Assembly: GCA_002335865.1 (NCBI GenBank)
Contig: DDCY01000017.1
Coordinates: 45,003-109,002, forward strand
DNA from: Saprospiraceae bacterium UBA1994
GTDB taxonomy: Bacteria; Bacteroidota; Bacteroidia; Chitinophagales; Saprospiraceae
Reading direction: 5' to 3'
Length of the DNA: 64,000 nucleotides
Of the stretch, positions 26,082 to 35,494 are shown piece after piece; the first letter of the stretch is position 1; every line of letters begins with the position of its first letter. The notes beneath the pieces are model-generated. The model was not told the DNA's origin. It worked only from the letters and a program-made list of their open reading frames with translations, and did not search any database. The position numbers were made by a program, and so were the translations under genes.

Positions 26082-26973
26082 GGTACACTTTAGCCGCATC
26101 TCTACCATGGCGATCCTTACCATATAGTTCTTTTGCTGCTTCTACTATATTGTCGCTTGCAAAAGTGTTGCTGCACAGCGCGAACATACTTGGTCCTGAC
26201 CCACTAATACTAAACCCCAGTGCACCCAACTCTAGTGCCTTTTGCTTCATTTTGTCAAACTTAGGAATCAAATGTGATCTCTGGGGCTCTATTATTACAT
26301 CCTGTAGACATCGAGAGATTTTATTAAAATCACTACTATACAACGCAGCAACTAATGTGGCAGCGTTACCTGTCTGGGCGATCATCTGTTTAAGTGTAAC
26401 TTGATCCGATAGTATAGACCTGCTATCACTAGTCAATATTTGAATTGGAGGAAGAATCACCACATACCTTAATCCACTAGGGACATATAACTTGGTAAAG
26501 TCTAGTGTCGCATTGTCTCTAATTAGTATAATGCCGCCCATCATACTGGGTATAACATTGTCTCCATGCCAAGCCCCTGAAGCAACAGACTCTCCCGCCA
26601 TGGCAAATGGTAATAATTCTTGCTTTGAAAGCTTAGCGTCTAAGTAGTGATTCAGCGCTACCACAGCAGCTACCGCACTTGCTGCTGACGACCCTATTCC
26701 TGTACCAAATGGCATTTTTTTTCGAATTTCTATATCGATAGATTGATTAGATATACCCAAATATTCCATCATCTTTAGAACAGCTACCCCGGCAGTATTT
26801 TTTATTGGGTCGTAAGACAGTCCCTTACCTTTGGTGATTTTACTTATTGTTACCCCTGGAGCCTTTCCTAATTTGATGACCACCTCATCTCCTGGCGCTT
26901 CCATCGGAAATCCCATGATATCAAAGCCCACTGCTACGTTGGAAACAGTCGCCGGCGCAAATGCTTTTATCAT
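26044..26973 (-). CDS. thrB: Homoserine kinase
   Basis: A 309-residue GHMP-family kinase phosphorylating homoserine on the way to threonine. The N-terminal FAPATVSNVAVGFDIMGF is the homoserine-kinase signature, the ATP-binding loop is MPFGTGIGSSAASA (about 87-100), and the third GHMP motif appears as LGFSISGSGPSMFAL near residue 275. Length is normal. The usual partners thrA and thrC are not next to it; the upstream neighbour on the same strand is an unrelated methyltransferase gene 50 bases away. Confidence 0.93.
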   Translation of the reverse strand: MIKAFAPATVSNVAVGFDIMGFPMEAPGDEVVIKLGKAPGVTISKITKGKGLSYDPIKNTAGVAVLKMMEYLGISNQSIDIEIRKKMPFGTGIGSSAASAVAAVVALNHYLDAKLSKQELLPFAMAGESVASGAWHGDNVIPSMMGGIILIRDNATLDFTKLYVPSGLRYVVILPPIQILTSDSRSILSDQVTLKQMIAQTGNAATLVAALYSSDFNKISRCLQDVIIEPQRSHLIPKFDKMKQKALELGALGFSISGSGPSMFALCSNTFASDNIVEAAKELYGKDRHGRDAAKVYQAPINLEGAEVC

Positions 26974-27022
26974 TATTTGTTTGTTTCGTATTGTTGTCTT
27001 GGTTTGGCGTTATTAGTGTAAT

Positions 27023-28165
27023 TCATATCAGTCGCTCCAAATAGTGTTCTTCAATTCCGTATTGCTTCTTGAGTGCCGCCACTTCCAATAGTGCCCCTGA
27101 TCTTACTTTGGTCTTCTCCGCTGTAATCAACAAGTTTTTACTCGTGTGCTCTAAAGAAACAAACTCCATAATCTTGGTTTTATAGCCCTTAGATTCCAAC
27201 AACAGCGCCCTAATGGCATCTGTCAGCCACTCCGCCATTCGCTCTTTCATAATGCCGTGCGATAGTGATGAGACTATCCGTGGATTGCCTTTCATTGTCT
27301 TGCGTATCTGTTTATGACAACAAGGTGATACCACAATAAGCTCTGCCCCCACTTCTATACCCTTAGCAATAGCTACGTCTGTGGCTATGTCACAGGCGTG
27401 TAGAGCAATGACCATATCGGTCTTTGGTATATCGATTTGTGATATATCCCCCACCTCAAACGATAGTCCTGACAATTTATGTAGCCGAGCAATAGAATTG
27501 ATCTCGGTGACCAACTTAGGCCTAAGCTCGTATCCCACAAGTGATATGTCTTTTTGTAGAGTAACCAAGTGGCTATATGTTGCAAAACTAAGATATCCCT
27601 TACCACAGCCCATGTCTGCGACAGTCTTTATTGATTTACCCACACACAGACCATCAAGTATCTCTACAAATTTATTGATTTGGCGGTACTTTCCTTGTGA
27701 GGCCTGGTATACTTTGCCCCCGTCACTACTAATGCCCAGCGACCTAAGAAATGGTGTATCTTCTGGTATAAGTCGACTTTTTTGACGATCGTGTAAATCA
27801 CAAACAGCCAAGGCACCTCTCGTTTGTGTTGATTTCACAGTAGCGTTTTTCTTATTAGATAAAAGTTTGTGCTCGACGACATCTAGTGTTAAGGTTGCAT
27901 TAAAAAACTGGCTTTCCATCCACTCACTACACAAAACAACAAAATCTATATGGGTATAATTCTTGGTGACGTCCCTGGTGTCGTGTCTATAGACAACAGA
28001 AACCAAGGGCTTTCCTTTAATCAGCACCCGCCTAGCCCTAACAGACCTTAAATCCGAAGACTTTGTCATCTTCTTGGACATTTGTATTTTCATAGCACTT
28101 GACTCAATATCTATAGCGCGTATCTTACTAATGAACCCCCTTACCACCTCTGCTCTATTAGACAA
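27023..28165 (-). CDS. SAM-dependent methyltransferase (Methyltransf_32-like)
   Basis: A 380-residue protein with a Rossmann methyltransferase core: motif I VADMGCGKGYLSF (about 182-194), an acidic SAM-ribose position in GYELRP, and motif IV-like IALHACDIATD (about 253-263), followed by VSPCCHKQIR, a cysteine-containing segment typical of the group that also includes METTL25-type proteins. The N-terminal 150 residues form a separate domain of unknown fold rich in basic residues, perhaps for RNA binding. The substrate is not known. The start is a TTG at 28163-28165 (MSNRAEVV); a later ATG 24 codons in is possible. It precedes thrB by 50 bases. Confidence 0.78.
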   Translation of the reverse strand: MSNRAEVVRGFISKIRAIDIESSAMKIQMSKKMTKSSDLRSVRARRVLIKGKPLVSVVYRHDTRDVTKNYTHIDFVVLCSEWMESQFFNATLTLDVVEHKLLSNKKNATVKSTQTRGALAVCDLHDRQKSRLIPEDTPFLRSLGISSDGGKVYQASQGKYRQINKFVEILDGLCVGKSIKTVADMGCGKGYLSFATYSHLVTLQKDISLVGYELRPKLVTEINSIARLHKLSGLSFEVGDISQIDIPKTDMVIALHACDIATDVAIAKGIEVGAELIVVSPCCHKQIRKTMKGNPRIVSSLSHGIMKERMAEWLTDAIRALLLESKGYKTKIMEFVSLEHTSKNLLITAEKTKVRSGALLEVAALKKQYGIEEHYLERLI

Positions 28166-28235
28166 TATTCTGTAGATTTATTATGATTGTATATAACTTT
28201 AGTAAAGGTATCTCTTTTTACTACTTTTGTAATAT

Positions 28236-29603
28236 ATGTTAGACTTCTTTAATAGCGCAATATTCAATATAGGAAACAGGGCCATTAACACAGCACAGTT
28301 GGTGTGGATGATTATGTTCTTAGTTTCTTGGGTTATTGTCTTTCGTCTATTCAGCACGAATGGTATTAAAGAGCTATATAAGAAATATGAGGTTGGCGAA
28401 AAACAACAAAAAAAACTAAGGTGGATTTTAGGGCTCTTACTTTGTCTTACCTCTTTGATATTATTGTCCTGGTTATTCAAAATAGATGTTGCAATTGCAA
28501 CCATCAACGACAAAGCAATATCTGCCGCACACCTCATTAAAGCCCTGTGTGTAATCCAGGCCGCTCGTCTAATAGACTGGACCATATCTAATATATTTAT
28601 TCATGGCTACTATAGTAATAGAGAAAAACTAAGAGAACAACGAAAGGCTAACTTAATAAAAAAAAGGGACGAGAAGTCTGATGAGCGAGGAACATCCACT
28701 CTTGTGCAATACATCGTATACATTATTGTTTTTATTTTTCTGCTTCGTAGCCTAAATCTTGATTTTAATTTATATAGTTATAAGGTAGGTGAGCAAACAA
28801 TAGCCTTTAATTTTACTAAAATATTAGAAGCTGTGCTGATTCTTTTTGTAGCGCGGTTGATTATATCAATGTTGACCCAAATAGTGCTCTACGGTGTCTA
28901 CAGAAACAGAAATATAGATGAGGGCTCACAATATGCATTCAACCAATTACTCAAATACGTAATCTATGTTGCTGCTTTCATAATAGCTCTAGAGGCCCTT
29001 GGTATTAACATGACACTAGTTCTTGGTGGTGCCGCTGCATTGTTGGTTGGTATTGGGCTTGGTCTTCAACAAACTTTTAATGACTTCATTTCGGGTATTG
29101 TATTGCTTTTTGAAAGAACAATATCTGTAGGCGATGTTGTAACGATCAACGGAAACTTCGGCACTATACATAGGATCGGAATGAGGTCTAGTATTGTACA
29201 AACGAGAGACAACATGACAATCGTAGTGCCCAACTCCAGGCTTGTAAATGATGTTGTTAATAACTGGTCCCATCAAAATCCCATTGTAAGATTTGAAGTC
29301 AATACTAGCGTTGCATATGGTAGCGACACTAAGCTCGTTAAAAGATTATTGTTAGATGCGGTACAGATCGTTCCCCGTGTACTTGCTAAGCCCGTTCCAT
29401 TTATTAGATTTACCGATTTTGGTGATAGCGCCCTGTTTTTTCAAATACTTTTTTTTACACAAGACCACCTTTTCAACGAGGACATTAAAAGCGATATTAG
29501 ATTTGAAATAGATAGATTGTTCCGTGAAAATAACATTAAAATTCCTTTTCCGCAGAGAGACGTGTGGCTTCATAAAGAGGACCAACCCACCCCTGATTTA
29601 TAG
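28236..29603 (+). CDS. MscS-family mechanosensitive ion channel
   Basis: A 455-residue membrane channel that releases solutes under hypo-osmotic shock. Five hydrophobic segments occupy about residues 15-265 with a basic loop around 125-150. The pore helix and beta domain are clear: LGGAAALLVGIGLGLQQTF, then FISGIVLLFERTISVGDVV and the IVVPNSRLVNDVVNNWS segment. The extra N-terminal helices distinguish it from the 286-residue E. coli MscS and resemble medium-size YkuT/YbdG-type members. A TACTTTTG box lies only 7 bases before the ATG, so the transcript could be nearly leaderless or the promoter may lie elsewhere. Divergent from the methyltransferase gene. Confidence 0.9.
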   Translation: MLDFFNSAIFNIGNRAINTAQLVWMIMFLVSWVIVFRLFSTNGIKELYKKYEVGEKQQKKLRWILGLLLCLTSLILLSWLFKIDVAIATINDKAISAAHLIKALCVIQAARLIDWTISNIFIHGYYSNREKLREQRKANLIKKRDEKSDERGTSTLVQYIVYIIVFIFLLRSLNLDFNLYSYKVGEQTIAFNFTKILEAVLILFVARLIISMLTQIVLYGVYRNRNIDEGSQYAFNQLLKYVIYVAAFIIALEALGINMTLVLGGAAALLVGIGLGLQQTFNDFISGIVLLFERTISVGDVVTINGNFGTIHRIGMRSSIVQTRDNMTIVVPNSRLVNDVVNNWSHQNPIVRFEVNTSVAYGSDTKLVKRLLLDAVQIVPRVLAKPVPFIRFTDFGDSALFFQILFFTQDHLFNEDIKSDIRFEIDRLFRENNIKIPFPQRDVWLHKEDQPTPDL

Positions 29604-29727
29604 TAGAATATGGCGCGATCACGTAATATACCTTTGTATTTATACTCTTTTTTGGAACAACCCCTGTATGAGATGGAACATAACATTCAGTTCGGTCTTG
29701 GAGAACGTAGTAGCTGCCACCAACATA

Positions 29728-31170
29728 CTACTTGGTTAAAGGAATAGAATATAACCAATAGTTTTCTCTCTTAAAATTTTCATTAGAAAACTCTTGCCAC
29801 AATACTGCGCTGGGGAATCTTTTAGGGTCTATTGGACCAGGACTCAACAATACTATTCCTCCCACATTCTTAAATCTTGCAAAGAGAAAAATTTCTGATT
29901 GTGTCGGAATATATACTTTCTCAAGCCACTTGAAATAGGTAAACTCTTCACCTGAAGGTAATTCATATAATGATCGATCAGCATAGGCTCCTACCGGCGC
30001 AGTTTCAAATTTATTAATAACGACTACAGGTACATTATAGGGAACATTTTCCTTTATAAACTGACCCACTTCTTGAGCATTAGAAAAAGGAATCTGAACA
30101 TCAGTAATTAAAGCTTTTATTCCATGGACCATTGGAGCAATCATAAGTGTAACTACTAACACGTATCTGAAGAAAGACCATTTATATCTTTTGTGATGAG
30201 AAAGTATTAACATCAAAATAAATAATAGGTAGACCATTCCCCATTGTCTCACTCCCCCACTAAAAATTAACATTCCAAATATTATAAATGACAACAAACC
30301 AAATATCATAGATAATAAAATTCTCCAATCTCTGACAAATATCCAAACTATAATAAACAACAATAAAATGCTAATTATAAAACCATGTGAAGAAACACCA
30401 TTAGATGCAGTATCATCTATAAGACCAATAGTAAATACATTAGCAAGATGACCCTGAATACTTTCGTGTATTACCTTTATAGAAAAAGATTGTTGATTAT
30501 AGGCTCTAGTAAAATCGTCTTCGTTACCTCTAGGAAATACAGTGAAAACAAACAACAAAAATCCAGTCAAAGACCACAGAATTGTTTTTCTAAATAGTAT
30601 TAATTTATTTCCTTCCGAATTTAAAAAAAGATACACAGTAATGGCTGCAGTAATAATTACACCATAGGCCTCGGTCTGGCAAAGCAATAAAAGTATCAAT
30701 CCTAATATCCAAGATTTATTGTTGCGAACAATAAGATCTAATGCAATAACTGATAATAATATAACTAATATATATCCCCTATTAATCACCCCATATTCGA
30801 AAACTATAAAATAACTAAATGATATCAGTATCTTCCAAAGTGTAGGAAGGCTAATTCTTACAAATAAATAATAAAGGGCGACGACCACCAATACACCATG
30901 AGATATTTGTAATAATATATGTTCTTTTATTGGAAGTATAGTCCAGGCTTTTAGATAAAGATACCAAAGTGACGGATGCCCTTCATAATTGAGAAAAGCC
31001 AACATATTACTTAAACTTAAATCACGTGCTACTAACCAAGCTTGCCATTCATCTTTCCAAAGCTCATGAAAAGACAGCTTATAAACTATTAGTCCTATAG
31101 ATATTATTATCCAAAAGAATAAATTGATTTTCTTAGAATCTATAAGTAATCTCTGTAATGTCAAATTCAT
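29728..31170 (-). CDS. GT-C-type membrane glycosyltransferase-like protein
   Basis: A 480-residue protein with about ten hydrophobic segments. The first extracytoplasmic loop carries LWKDEWQAWLVARD (about 33-46), the acidic catalytic-type motif of polyprenyl-phosphate-sugar-dependent GT-C enzymes, and EGHPSLWYLYLKAW shortly after. The C-terminal soluble part is about 120 residues. It presumably adds a sugar to a lipid or surface glycan in the periplasm, donor unknown. I start it at the ATG 31168-31170. Base composition is more AT-rich than in genes further left. No immediate partner genes: gaps of 120 and 345 bases flank it. Confidence 0.7.
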   Translation of the reverse strand: MNLTLQRLLIDSKKINLFFWIIISIGLIVYKLSFHELWKDEWQAWLVARDLSLSNMLAFLNYEGHPSLWYLYLKAWTILPIKEHILLQISHGVLVVVALYYLFVRISLPTLWKILISFSYFIVFEYGVINRGYILVILLSVIALDLIVRNNKSWILGLILLLLCQTEAYGVIITAAITVYLFLNSEGNKLILFRKTILWSLTGFLLFVFTVFPRGNEDDFTRAYNQQSFSIKVIHESIQGHLANVFTIGLIDDTASNGVSSHGFIISILLLFIIVWIFVRDWRILLSMIFGLLSFIIFGMLIFSGGVRQWGMVYLLFILMLILSHHKRYKWSFFRYVLVVTLMIAPMVHGIKALITDVQIPFSNAQEVGQFIKENVPYNVPVVVINKFETAPVGAYADRSLYELPSGEEFTYFKWLEKVYIPTQSEIFLFARFKNVGGIVLLSPGPIDPKRFPSAVLWQEFSNENFKRENYWLYSIPLTK

Positions 31171-31173
31171 CAA

Positions 31174-31515
31174 TACGAAGAACGCAATTTAAAAAAAGAT
31201 AATAATTTTAGATCGGTCTTTTGATTAACCAATAATTCATGTTATTATTTTACTCTTATAATTATAGGTTAATATTTATATGTACAAAAATTGATGCTTG
31301 TATGCAAAATTGTGAAATACTTTAAAATAAACTTTAAAAATGCGTTATAAAAAATAACATAAAAAATAACATAAATTATTGATTATCAGTATTTTATATA
31401 AAATAAAACTAAAAATATAGCTTATTAGAATCTTATATACGTATCTTACCCTAATCTATTGTGAAATACGCCACGTATAAGAGCTACAAATTTATGCCTA
31501 TTAAGTAGATCAAGG
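31174..31515. other. Very AT-rich intergenic region left of mazG
   Basis: About 340 bases, with lines such as 31321-31380 having only 6 G/C of 60. It contains a tandem 12-base A-rich repeat and no recognisable gene. It forms the left edge of the AT-rich stretch I propose as the origin neighbourhood. Confidence 0.5.
31349..31372. repeat. Tandem 12-bp A-rich repeat
   Basis: AAAAAATAACAT occurs twice back to back (31349-31360, 31361-31372). Such short AT-rich direct repeats can be part of DNA-unwinding elements, but in very AT-rich DNA they also arise by chance. Confidence 0.45.
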
Positions 31516-31854
31516 CTAGAGTAATTTTGTGTTTTCTCTATGGCGATCTTTATCTCGATTTGTTTTCTTTTCTATATTTTTCTGCAATGCCTGAGTAAGA
31601 TCGACTCCTGTCTGATTAGCTAAACAAGTAAGCACCCAAAGTACATCGGCCATTTCATCGGCCATTTTCTCTTTTTCCTCTTCAATTGTCATTGGTTCTT
31701 TCCATGACTGTTCTCCGTAGGCGCGTGACATAATACTAGCTAATTCACCTACTTCTTCAGTGAGAATAGTTATATTAGTTAATTCCGAGAAATAACGCAC
31801 TCCTATCGTTTTTATCCAATGGTCTACTTGAGATTGTAATTGTTTTATAGTCAT
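31516..31854 (-). CDS. MazG-like nucleotide pyrophosphohydrolase
   Basis: A 112-residue all-alpha NTP pyrophosphohydrolase. The metal-binding motif is EEVGELA (about 33-39) plus EKMADEMADVLW (about 62-73), the ExxE...ExxD layout of MazG/RS21-C6-type enzymes. They hydrolyse non-canonical or excess (d)NTPs to monophosphates. Length fits single-domain members. It starts 6 bases after the dtd stop, so the two small housekeeping genes form an operon; both deal with removal of aberrant metabolites (mischarged tRNA, odd nucleotides). Confidence 0.88.
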   Translation of the reverse strand: MTIKQLQSQVDHWIKTIGVRYFSELTNITILTEEVGELASIMSRAYGEQSWKEPMTIEEEKEKMADEMADVLWVLTCLANQTGVDLTQALQKNIEKKTNRDKDRHRENTKLL

Positions 31855-31860
31855 ATTATA

Positions 31861-32313
31861 TTAATCTTTATTTTGGCTATCGATAACGATAGTAACAGGA
31901 CCATCATTAAGTAATCGTACTTTCATATCAGCTCCAAATATGCCAGTAGCCACAGATAATCCTGAATGAGTACTGAGTAATTTACAGAATTCCTCATATA
32001 AAGGTATTGCTTGATTAGGTTTAGCTGCTTTTATAAAAGAAGGGCGATTGCCTTTATTAGTAATGGCGTGTAAGGTAAATTGACTGATAATCAAGAAAGA
32101 TCCATTGACATCTTGAATAGATAGATTCATCTTATCTTCCTTATCTGAGAAAATACGCATACTATATATTTTCCGAACCAACCAATTTATATCATCCTGA
32201 GTATCTACTTCTTCTATACCTAATAACACTAATAGGCCAAGATTAATCTCTCCATTTATCTTTCCGTCTATAGTGACACTTGCTTCAGACACTCTTTGTA
32301 TTACTGCTCGCAT
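31861..32313 (-). CDS. dtd: D-aminoacyl-tRNA deacylase
   Basis: A 150-residue enzyme that hydrolyses D-aminoacyl-tRNAs and glycyl-tRNA(Ala), protecting translation. The N-terminus MRAVIQRVSEASVTIDG is the family start, and the two active-site motifs are seen: SQFTL (about 77-81) and NDGPVTI (about 136-142, containing the GP cis-motif). Length is typical. It is the first gene of a two-gene operon with mazG and is divergent from ctaA across the AT-rich 570-base gap. Confidence 0.94.
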   Translation of the reverse strand: MRAVIQRVSEASVTIDGKINGEINLGLLVLLGIEEVDTQDDINWLVRKIYSMRIFSDKEDKMNLSIQDVNGSFLIISQFTLHAITNKGNRPSFIKAAKPNQAIPLYEEFCKLLSTHSGLSVATGIFGADMKVRLLNDGPVTIVIDSQNKD

Positions 32314-32882
32314 TTTTATCAGATTATTTATATATATACCATTAAATGTAGCCTAATTATTATTCAATTTTATTCACATTAAGTTTTATTAAACTATTTA
32401 ATAAGTTACTTATTAGATAATTAAGAATAGCGTTACCAACACGTGTTTTGTGGGTAAATAGTAGGTTATTATATACATATACACTTATCAATAGATTATA
32501 TATTAAAACTAAAAACATGTGTTTAAAGAGTATAGTTTATCCTCAATAGACTCACAATATATTATAACCTATATATACCACAAATAGCTATGTAAGTAAT
32601 ATATACACAACTTTGACAAAGATGTTAATTAACTGAAATAGAGCATATTAAGCTGTTTTTTTATATGGATAACCTGTTTACTAATCTTAGAACTTAAACA
32701 AAATAGTAAATTATCAATTTTATTTATAGACGAACTAACGCTACTAATAGTAAATACTTTTCTTTTAAATAATATAAATATTTATTAATAGCAGTGTGAG
32801 TAGATAAATGAAATCAAGATTGATTAAGTAGTTTTGCATAGACAAAAAATCTTAGAAAATCTAAAGTTTAAAACTGAGCGAA
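32314..32882. other. Candidate replication origin (oriC) region
   Basis: The 569-base gap between divergent dtd and ctaA has about 22% G+C over 32341-32880 by hand count (121 of 540), against about 37% in one coding line I counted. Near-matches to the DnaA box TTATCCACA, each with one mismatch: TGTGGGTAA 32449-32457, TTATCCTCA 32537-32545, ATATACACA 32601-32609, TATGGATAA 32664-32672. No gene is apparent. Two parS sites lie 2.0 and 2.6 kb to the right and the coding-strand bias flips around here. dnaA is not adjacent, and one-mismatch boxes are expected by chance at some rate in AT-rich DNA. Confidence 0.45.
32829..32836 (+). promoter_or_regulatory. Candidate -7 box for ctaA
   Basis: TAGTTTTG matches TAnnTTTG and lies 46 bases before the ctaA ATG. 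No clear TTTG -33 element is found at normal spacing. Confidence 0.35.
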
Positions 32883-33965
32883 ATGACAAAGCAACTTTCC
32901 ACTAATAAATCCTATCCCAACGCACTCAAAGTGTGGTTGTACATTGGGTTGTTTATGTTGCTAGTTCAAGTGGTGGTCGGAGGGATCACAAGGTTGACGG
33001 GATCTGGATTGTCCATAACTAAATGGGAAATAGTGACTGGTACTCTACCCCCGTTTAATGATACAGATTGGAACATGGAGTTTGACTTATACAAAGAAAC
33101 TCCGCAATATAGAGAGATCAATGAAGGAATGAGTTTATCTGATTTTAAATTCATTTATTTTTGGGAGTACATTCATAGATTTTGGGCACGTACTATGGGA
33201 TTTGTGTTTCTGTTACCATTTATCTTCTTTTGGTTACGGGGATATATCGATGACACTTTAATGAGAGGTTTAGGCTCTGTAGTGTTACTTGCCGTATTGG
33301 CAGCAAGTTTTGGTTGGATAATGGTAGCAAGCGGGCTTATTGAACGTCCCTGGGTTAATGCGTATAAACTTGCTATTCACTTAAGTATAGCTTTCTGTGT
33401 ATATGCAGCATTATTATGGACCTTTTTGAAGGCATTTCATATACGTATAGGATCCATAGATATTAAATATCTTAAAATGATTAGAGTATTTATAGTCCTA
33501 TTGGCAGTACAGATATTTGCTGGTGGAGTAATGTCAGGTATGAAAGCAGGAGTAATCTATCCTACTTGGCCAGATATGAATGGTGAATTGATTCCACAAG
33601 TAATATTTAACATTAATGAATATACTGTGGATAACTTTAATTATTACGATCGTAATATATTGCTTCCGGCATTAGTCCATGTAGTGCATAGATCTGTTGC
33701 ATATATTCTTTTCTTTCTAGGTTTATATATAAGTATTAGGCTCATAAGAGAATCTAAAAACACTATTATTGAACGAGCATCTTGGTTGTTGGTAATTATG
33801 TTGATAACTCAAGTTTTATTGGGGATATGGACTGTAATTTCTTGTTATGGAAATATTCCTATTTTACAAGGTGTATTACATCAAGCAGGTGCACTTTTTC
33901 TTTTAACTGCGGCATTGTATCTTTTATTCTTATTAGGAAATTCTTCTGTAGTGGATGAGAGTTAG
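32883..33965 (+). CDS. ctaA: Heme A synthase (CtaA/Cox15 type)
   Basis: A 360-residue, eight-helix membrane enzyme that converts heme O to heme A for aa3-type cytochrome oxidase. The N-terminal VGGITRLTGSGLSITKWEIVTGTLPP block and EYIHRFWARTMG with a conserved histidine match Cox15; further heme-ligand histidines lie in YKLAIHLSIAF, LVHVVHRSVAY and GVLHQAGALF. The long GTLPPFNDTDWNMEFDLYKETPQY loop is the Cox15 (mitochondrial/alpha-proteobacterial) style rather than the Bacillus CtaA style. It indicates an aerobic respiratory chain. The oxidase genes are not in the window. It is followed after 60 bases by an alpha/beta hydrolase gene. Confidence 0.92.
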   Translation: MTKQLSTNKSYPNALKVWLYIGLFMLLVQVVVGGITRLTGSGLSITKWEIVTGTLPPFNDTDWNMEFDLYKETPQYREINEGMSLSDFKFIYFWEYIHRFWARTMGFVFLLPFIFFWLRGYIDDTLMRGLGSVVLLAVLAASFGWIMVASGLIERPWVNAYKLAIHLSIAFCVYAALLWTFLKAFHIRIGSIDIKYLKMIRVFIVLLAVQIFAGGVMSGMKAGVIYPTWPDMNGELIPQVIFNINEYTVDNFNYYDRNILLPALVHVVHRSVAYILFFLGLYISIRLIRESKNTIIERASWLLVIMLITQVLLGIWTVISCYGNIPILQGVLHQAGALFLLTAALYLLFLLGNSSVVDES

Positions 33966-34025
33966 GGTATAATGAAATAGTATAGATTCTTATATTACCT
34001 TTATAAAACAATCTTATATTATAGC

Positions 34026-34784
34026 ATGGAGCAAAATGTAGTTCAGGAAAATGGTTTTAGTTATATAGAGACTAACTCGGGTAAGGAAACTTTAGTTTTA
34101 CTTCATGGACTATTAGGTACGCTCAGTAACTTTAATGGAATAGTGGCTCAGTTTGGCGATACCTATAATATAGTTTTCCCTATGTTACCTATTTTTGATC
34201 TTCCTTTAAAAAAAGCTGGTCTCGGAGGATTATTAAAGTATATAGAATCATTTATAGAGTATAAAAATTTCTCTAATATAAACCTACTAGGCAACTCTCT
34301 TGGTGGACATTTAGCGCAGCTTTATACCCTTAAGCACCCAGAGCGTGTACAATCATTAATATTAACAGGTAGTTCTGGCTTATTTGAGAATGCTATGGGT
34401 AGTACCTTCCCAAAGAGAGGAAACTATGAATATATAAAGAAGAAAGCCGAGGATACTTTCTATGATCCTAGTGTTGCTACCAAGGAATTAGTGGATGAGT
34501 TATTCGAGGCAGTAAATGATAGAAATAAAGCTCTGCGTATTATAATAACAGCCAAATCTGCGATCAGGCATAATTTAGAAGACAAACTAGACCAGATAAA
34601 CTGCCCTACTTTACTAGTATGGGGAAAAGAAGATGGGGTCACCCCTTTGTTTGTTGGTGAGAAGTTTAACAAACTTATAAAATACTCCAAACTAGTGGTA
34701 GTTGAAAAATGTGGTCATGCTCCCATGATGGAGAGACCAGATGAATTCAATACAATACTATCTGAATTCCTTACTACTCTATAA
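34026..34784 (+). CDS. Alpha/beta-fold hydrolase
   Basis: A 252-residue cytoplasmic hydrolase without a signal peptide. The oxyanion HG is at about 27-28 (LLHGLLGT), the nucleophile elbow is GNSLGG with S91, the acid is probably in VWGKEDGVTPL (about 198) and the histidine in KCGHAPMMERP (about 227). These elements form a complete catalytic triad. Length and motifs match the broad MhpC/YbfF-like group; the ester or C-C substrate cannot be predicted. It lies downstream of ctaA on the same strand with 60 bases between, and is the last gene before the parS-bearing gap. Confidence 0.85.
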   Translation: MEQNVVQENGFSYIETNSGKETLVLLHGLLGTLSNFNGIVAQFGDTYNIVFPMLPIFDLPLKKAGLGGLLKYIESFIEYKNFSNINLLGNSLGGHLAQLYTLKHPERVQSLILTGSSGLFENAMGSTFPKRGNYEYIKKKAEDTFYDPSVATKELVDELFEAVNDRNKALRIIITAKSAIRHNLEDKLDQINCPTLLVWGKEDGVTPLFVGEKFNKLIKYSKLVVVEKCGHAPMMERPDEFNTILSEFLTTL

Positions 34785-34880
34785 TTCCAATAAGCAAGCA
34801 AGAATGATTTTAATTAGTATAAGTATTGTTCTTTTATATGGCTCATTTACATTTATTGGACAAATAGTTACTATTGTTAG

Positions 34881-34898
34881 TTGTTTCACGTGAAACAA
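34881..34898. promoter_or_regulatory. parS centromere site 1
   Basis: TTGTTTCACGTGAAACAA is a perfect 18-base palindrome containing the 16-base consensus ParB site TGTTTCACGTGAAACA at 34882-34897 with no mismatch. ParB loads here and, with ParA and SMC, segregates the origin region. parS is highly conserved across bacterial phyla and usually lies within a small arc around oriC. Confidence 0.9.
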
Positions 34899-35476
34899 GT
34901 ACATAAGGAATATTACTTGTAGCGTATATATCTGTATTTTTATTTTAATGTGATAACCACACACATTATTCTAGTAAATAGATCAAAAGCGTATTTATCA
35001 GTGAATCCAACTAATTTGAGCAACACTTCATATACGCTAGTATATAATCCACAAGTACTCCCATAATATATTATGTTCATCATTAAGTACATACAGATTA
35101 TCTAGTCTGTGGTTCTAGATTCGCTATCAATAGTTTTCTATATAAATTTTCCTTCTCTTGAAGCTACATATATTAATTCTTCGCCACTGTTTAATAAATT
35201 CTTAAGGTTTATTATTAATAGACTTATATAGATTATAAAAATTTCTTGTGTTCAATTTAGGGTGCCGAACACTCTACTAACAGATATAGATAAGCTTCAT
35301 GTCCTATAAAGAGAATTTTTTCAAAGTATAATTTTTTTTCATTTAACCGCTTCACTAATAGGTGTCTAAGCTAAGCACCTTAAGATTCAATAACAGATAT
35401 ATTAATAATCTAATTATTAGTGTTGATACAGAAATTGTTTTTGGAAATATAGCCACTCTAATTAGGGAGAGACGTA

Positions 35477-35494
35477 TTGTTTCACGTGAAACAA
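35477..35494. promoter_or_regulatory. parS centromere site 2
   Basis: A second exact copy of the same 18-base palindrome (16-base core 35478-35493) in the same intergenic region. The flanking bases differ from those of site 1, so this is site conservation rather than a duplicated segment. Confidence 0.9.

Noticed and set aside
32438..32447. AACACGTGTT palindrome as a third parS site in the candidate origin
   Set aside because: It shares only the central CACGTG; the flanks do not match TGTTTC...GAAACA.
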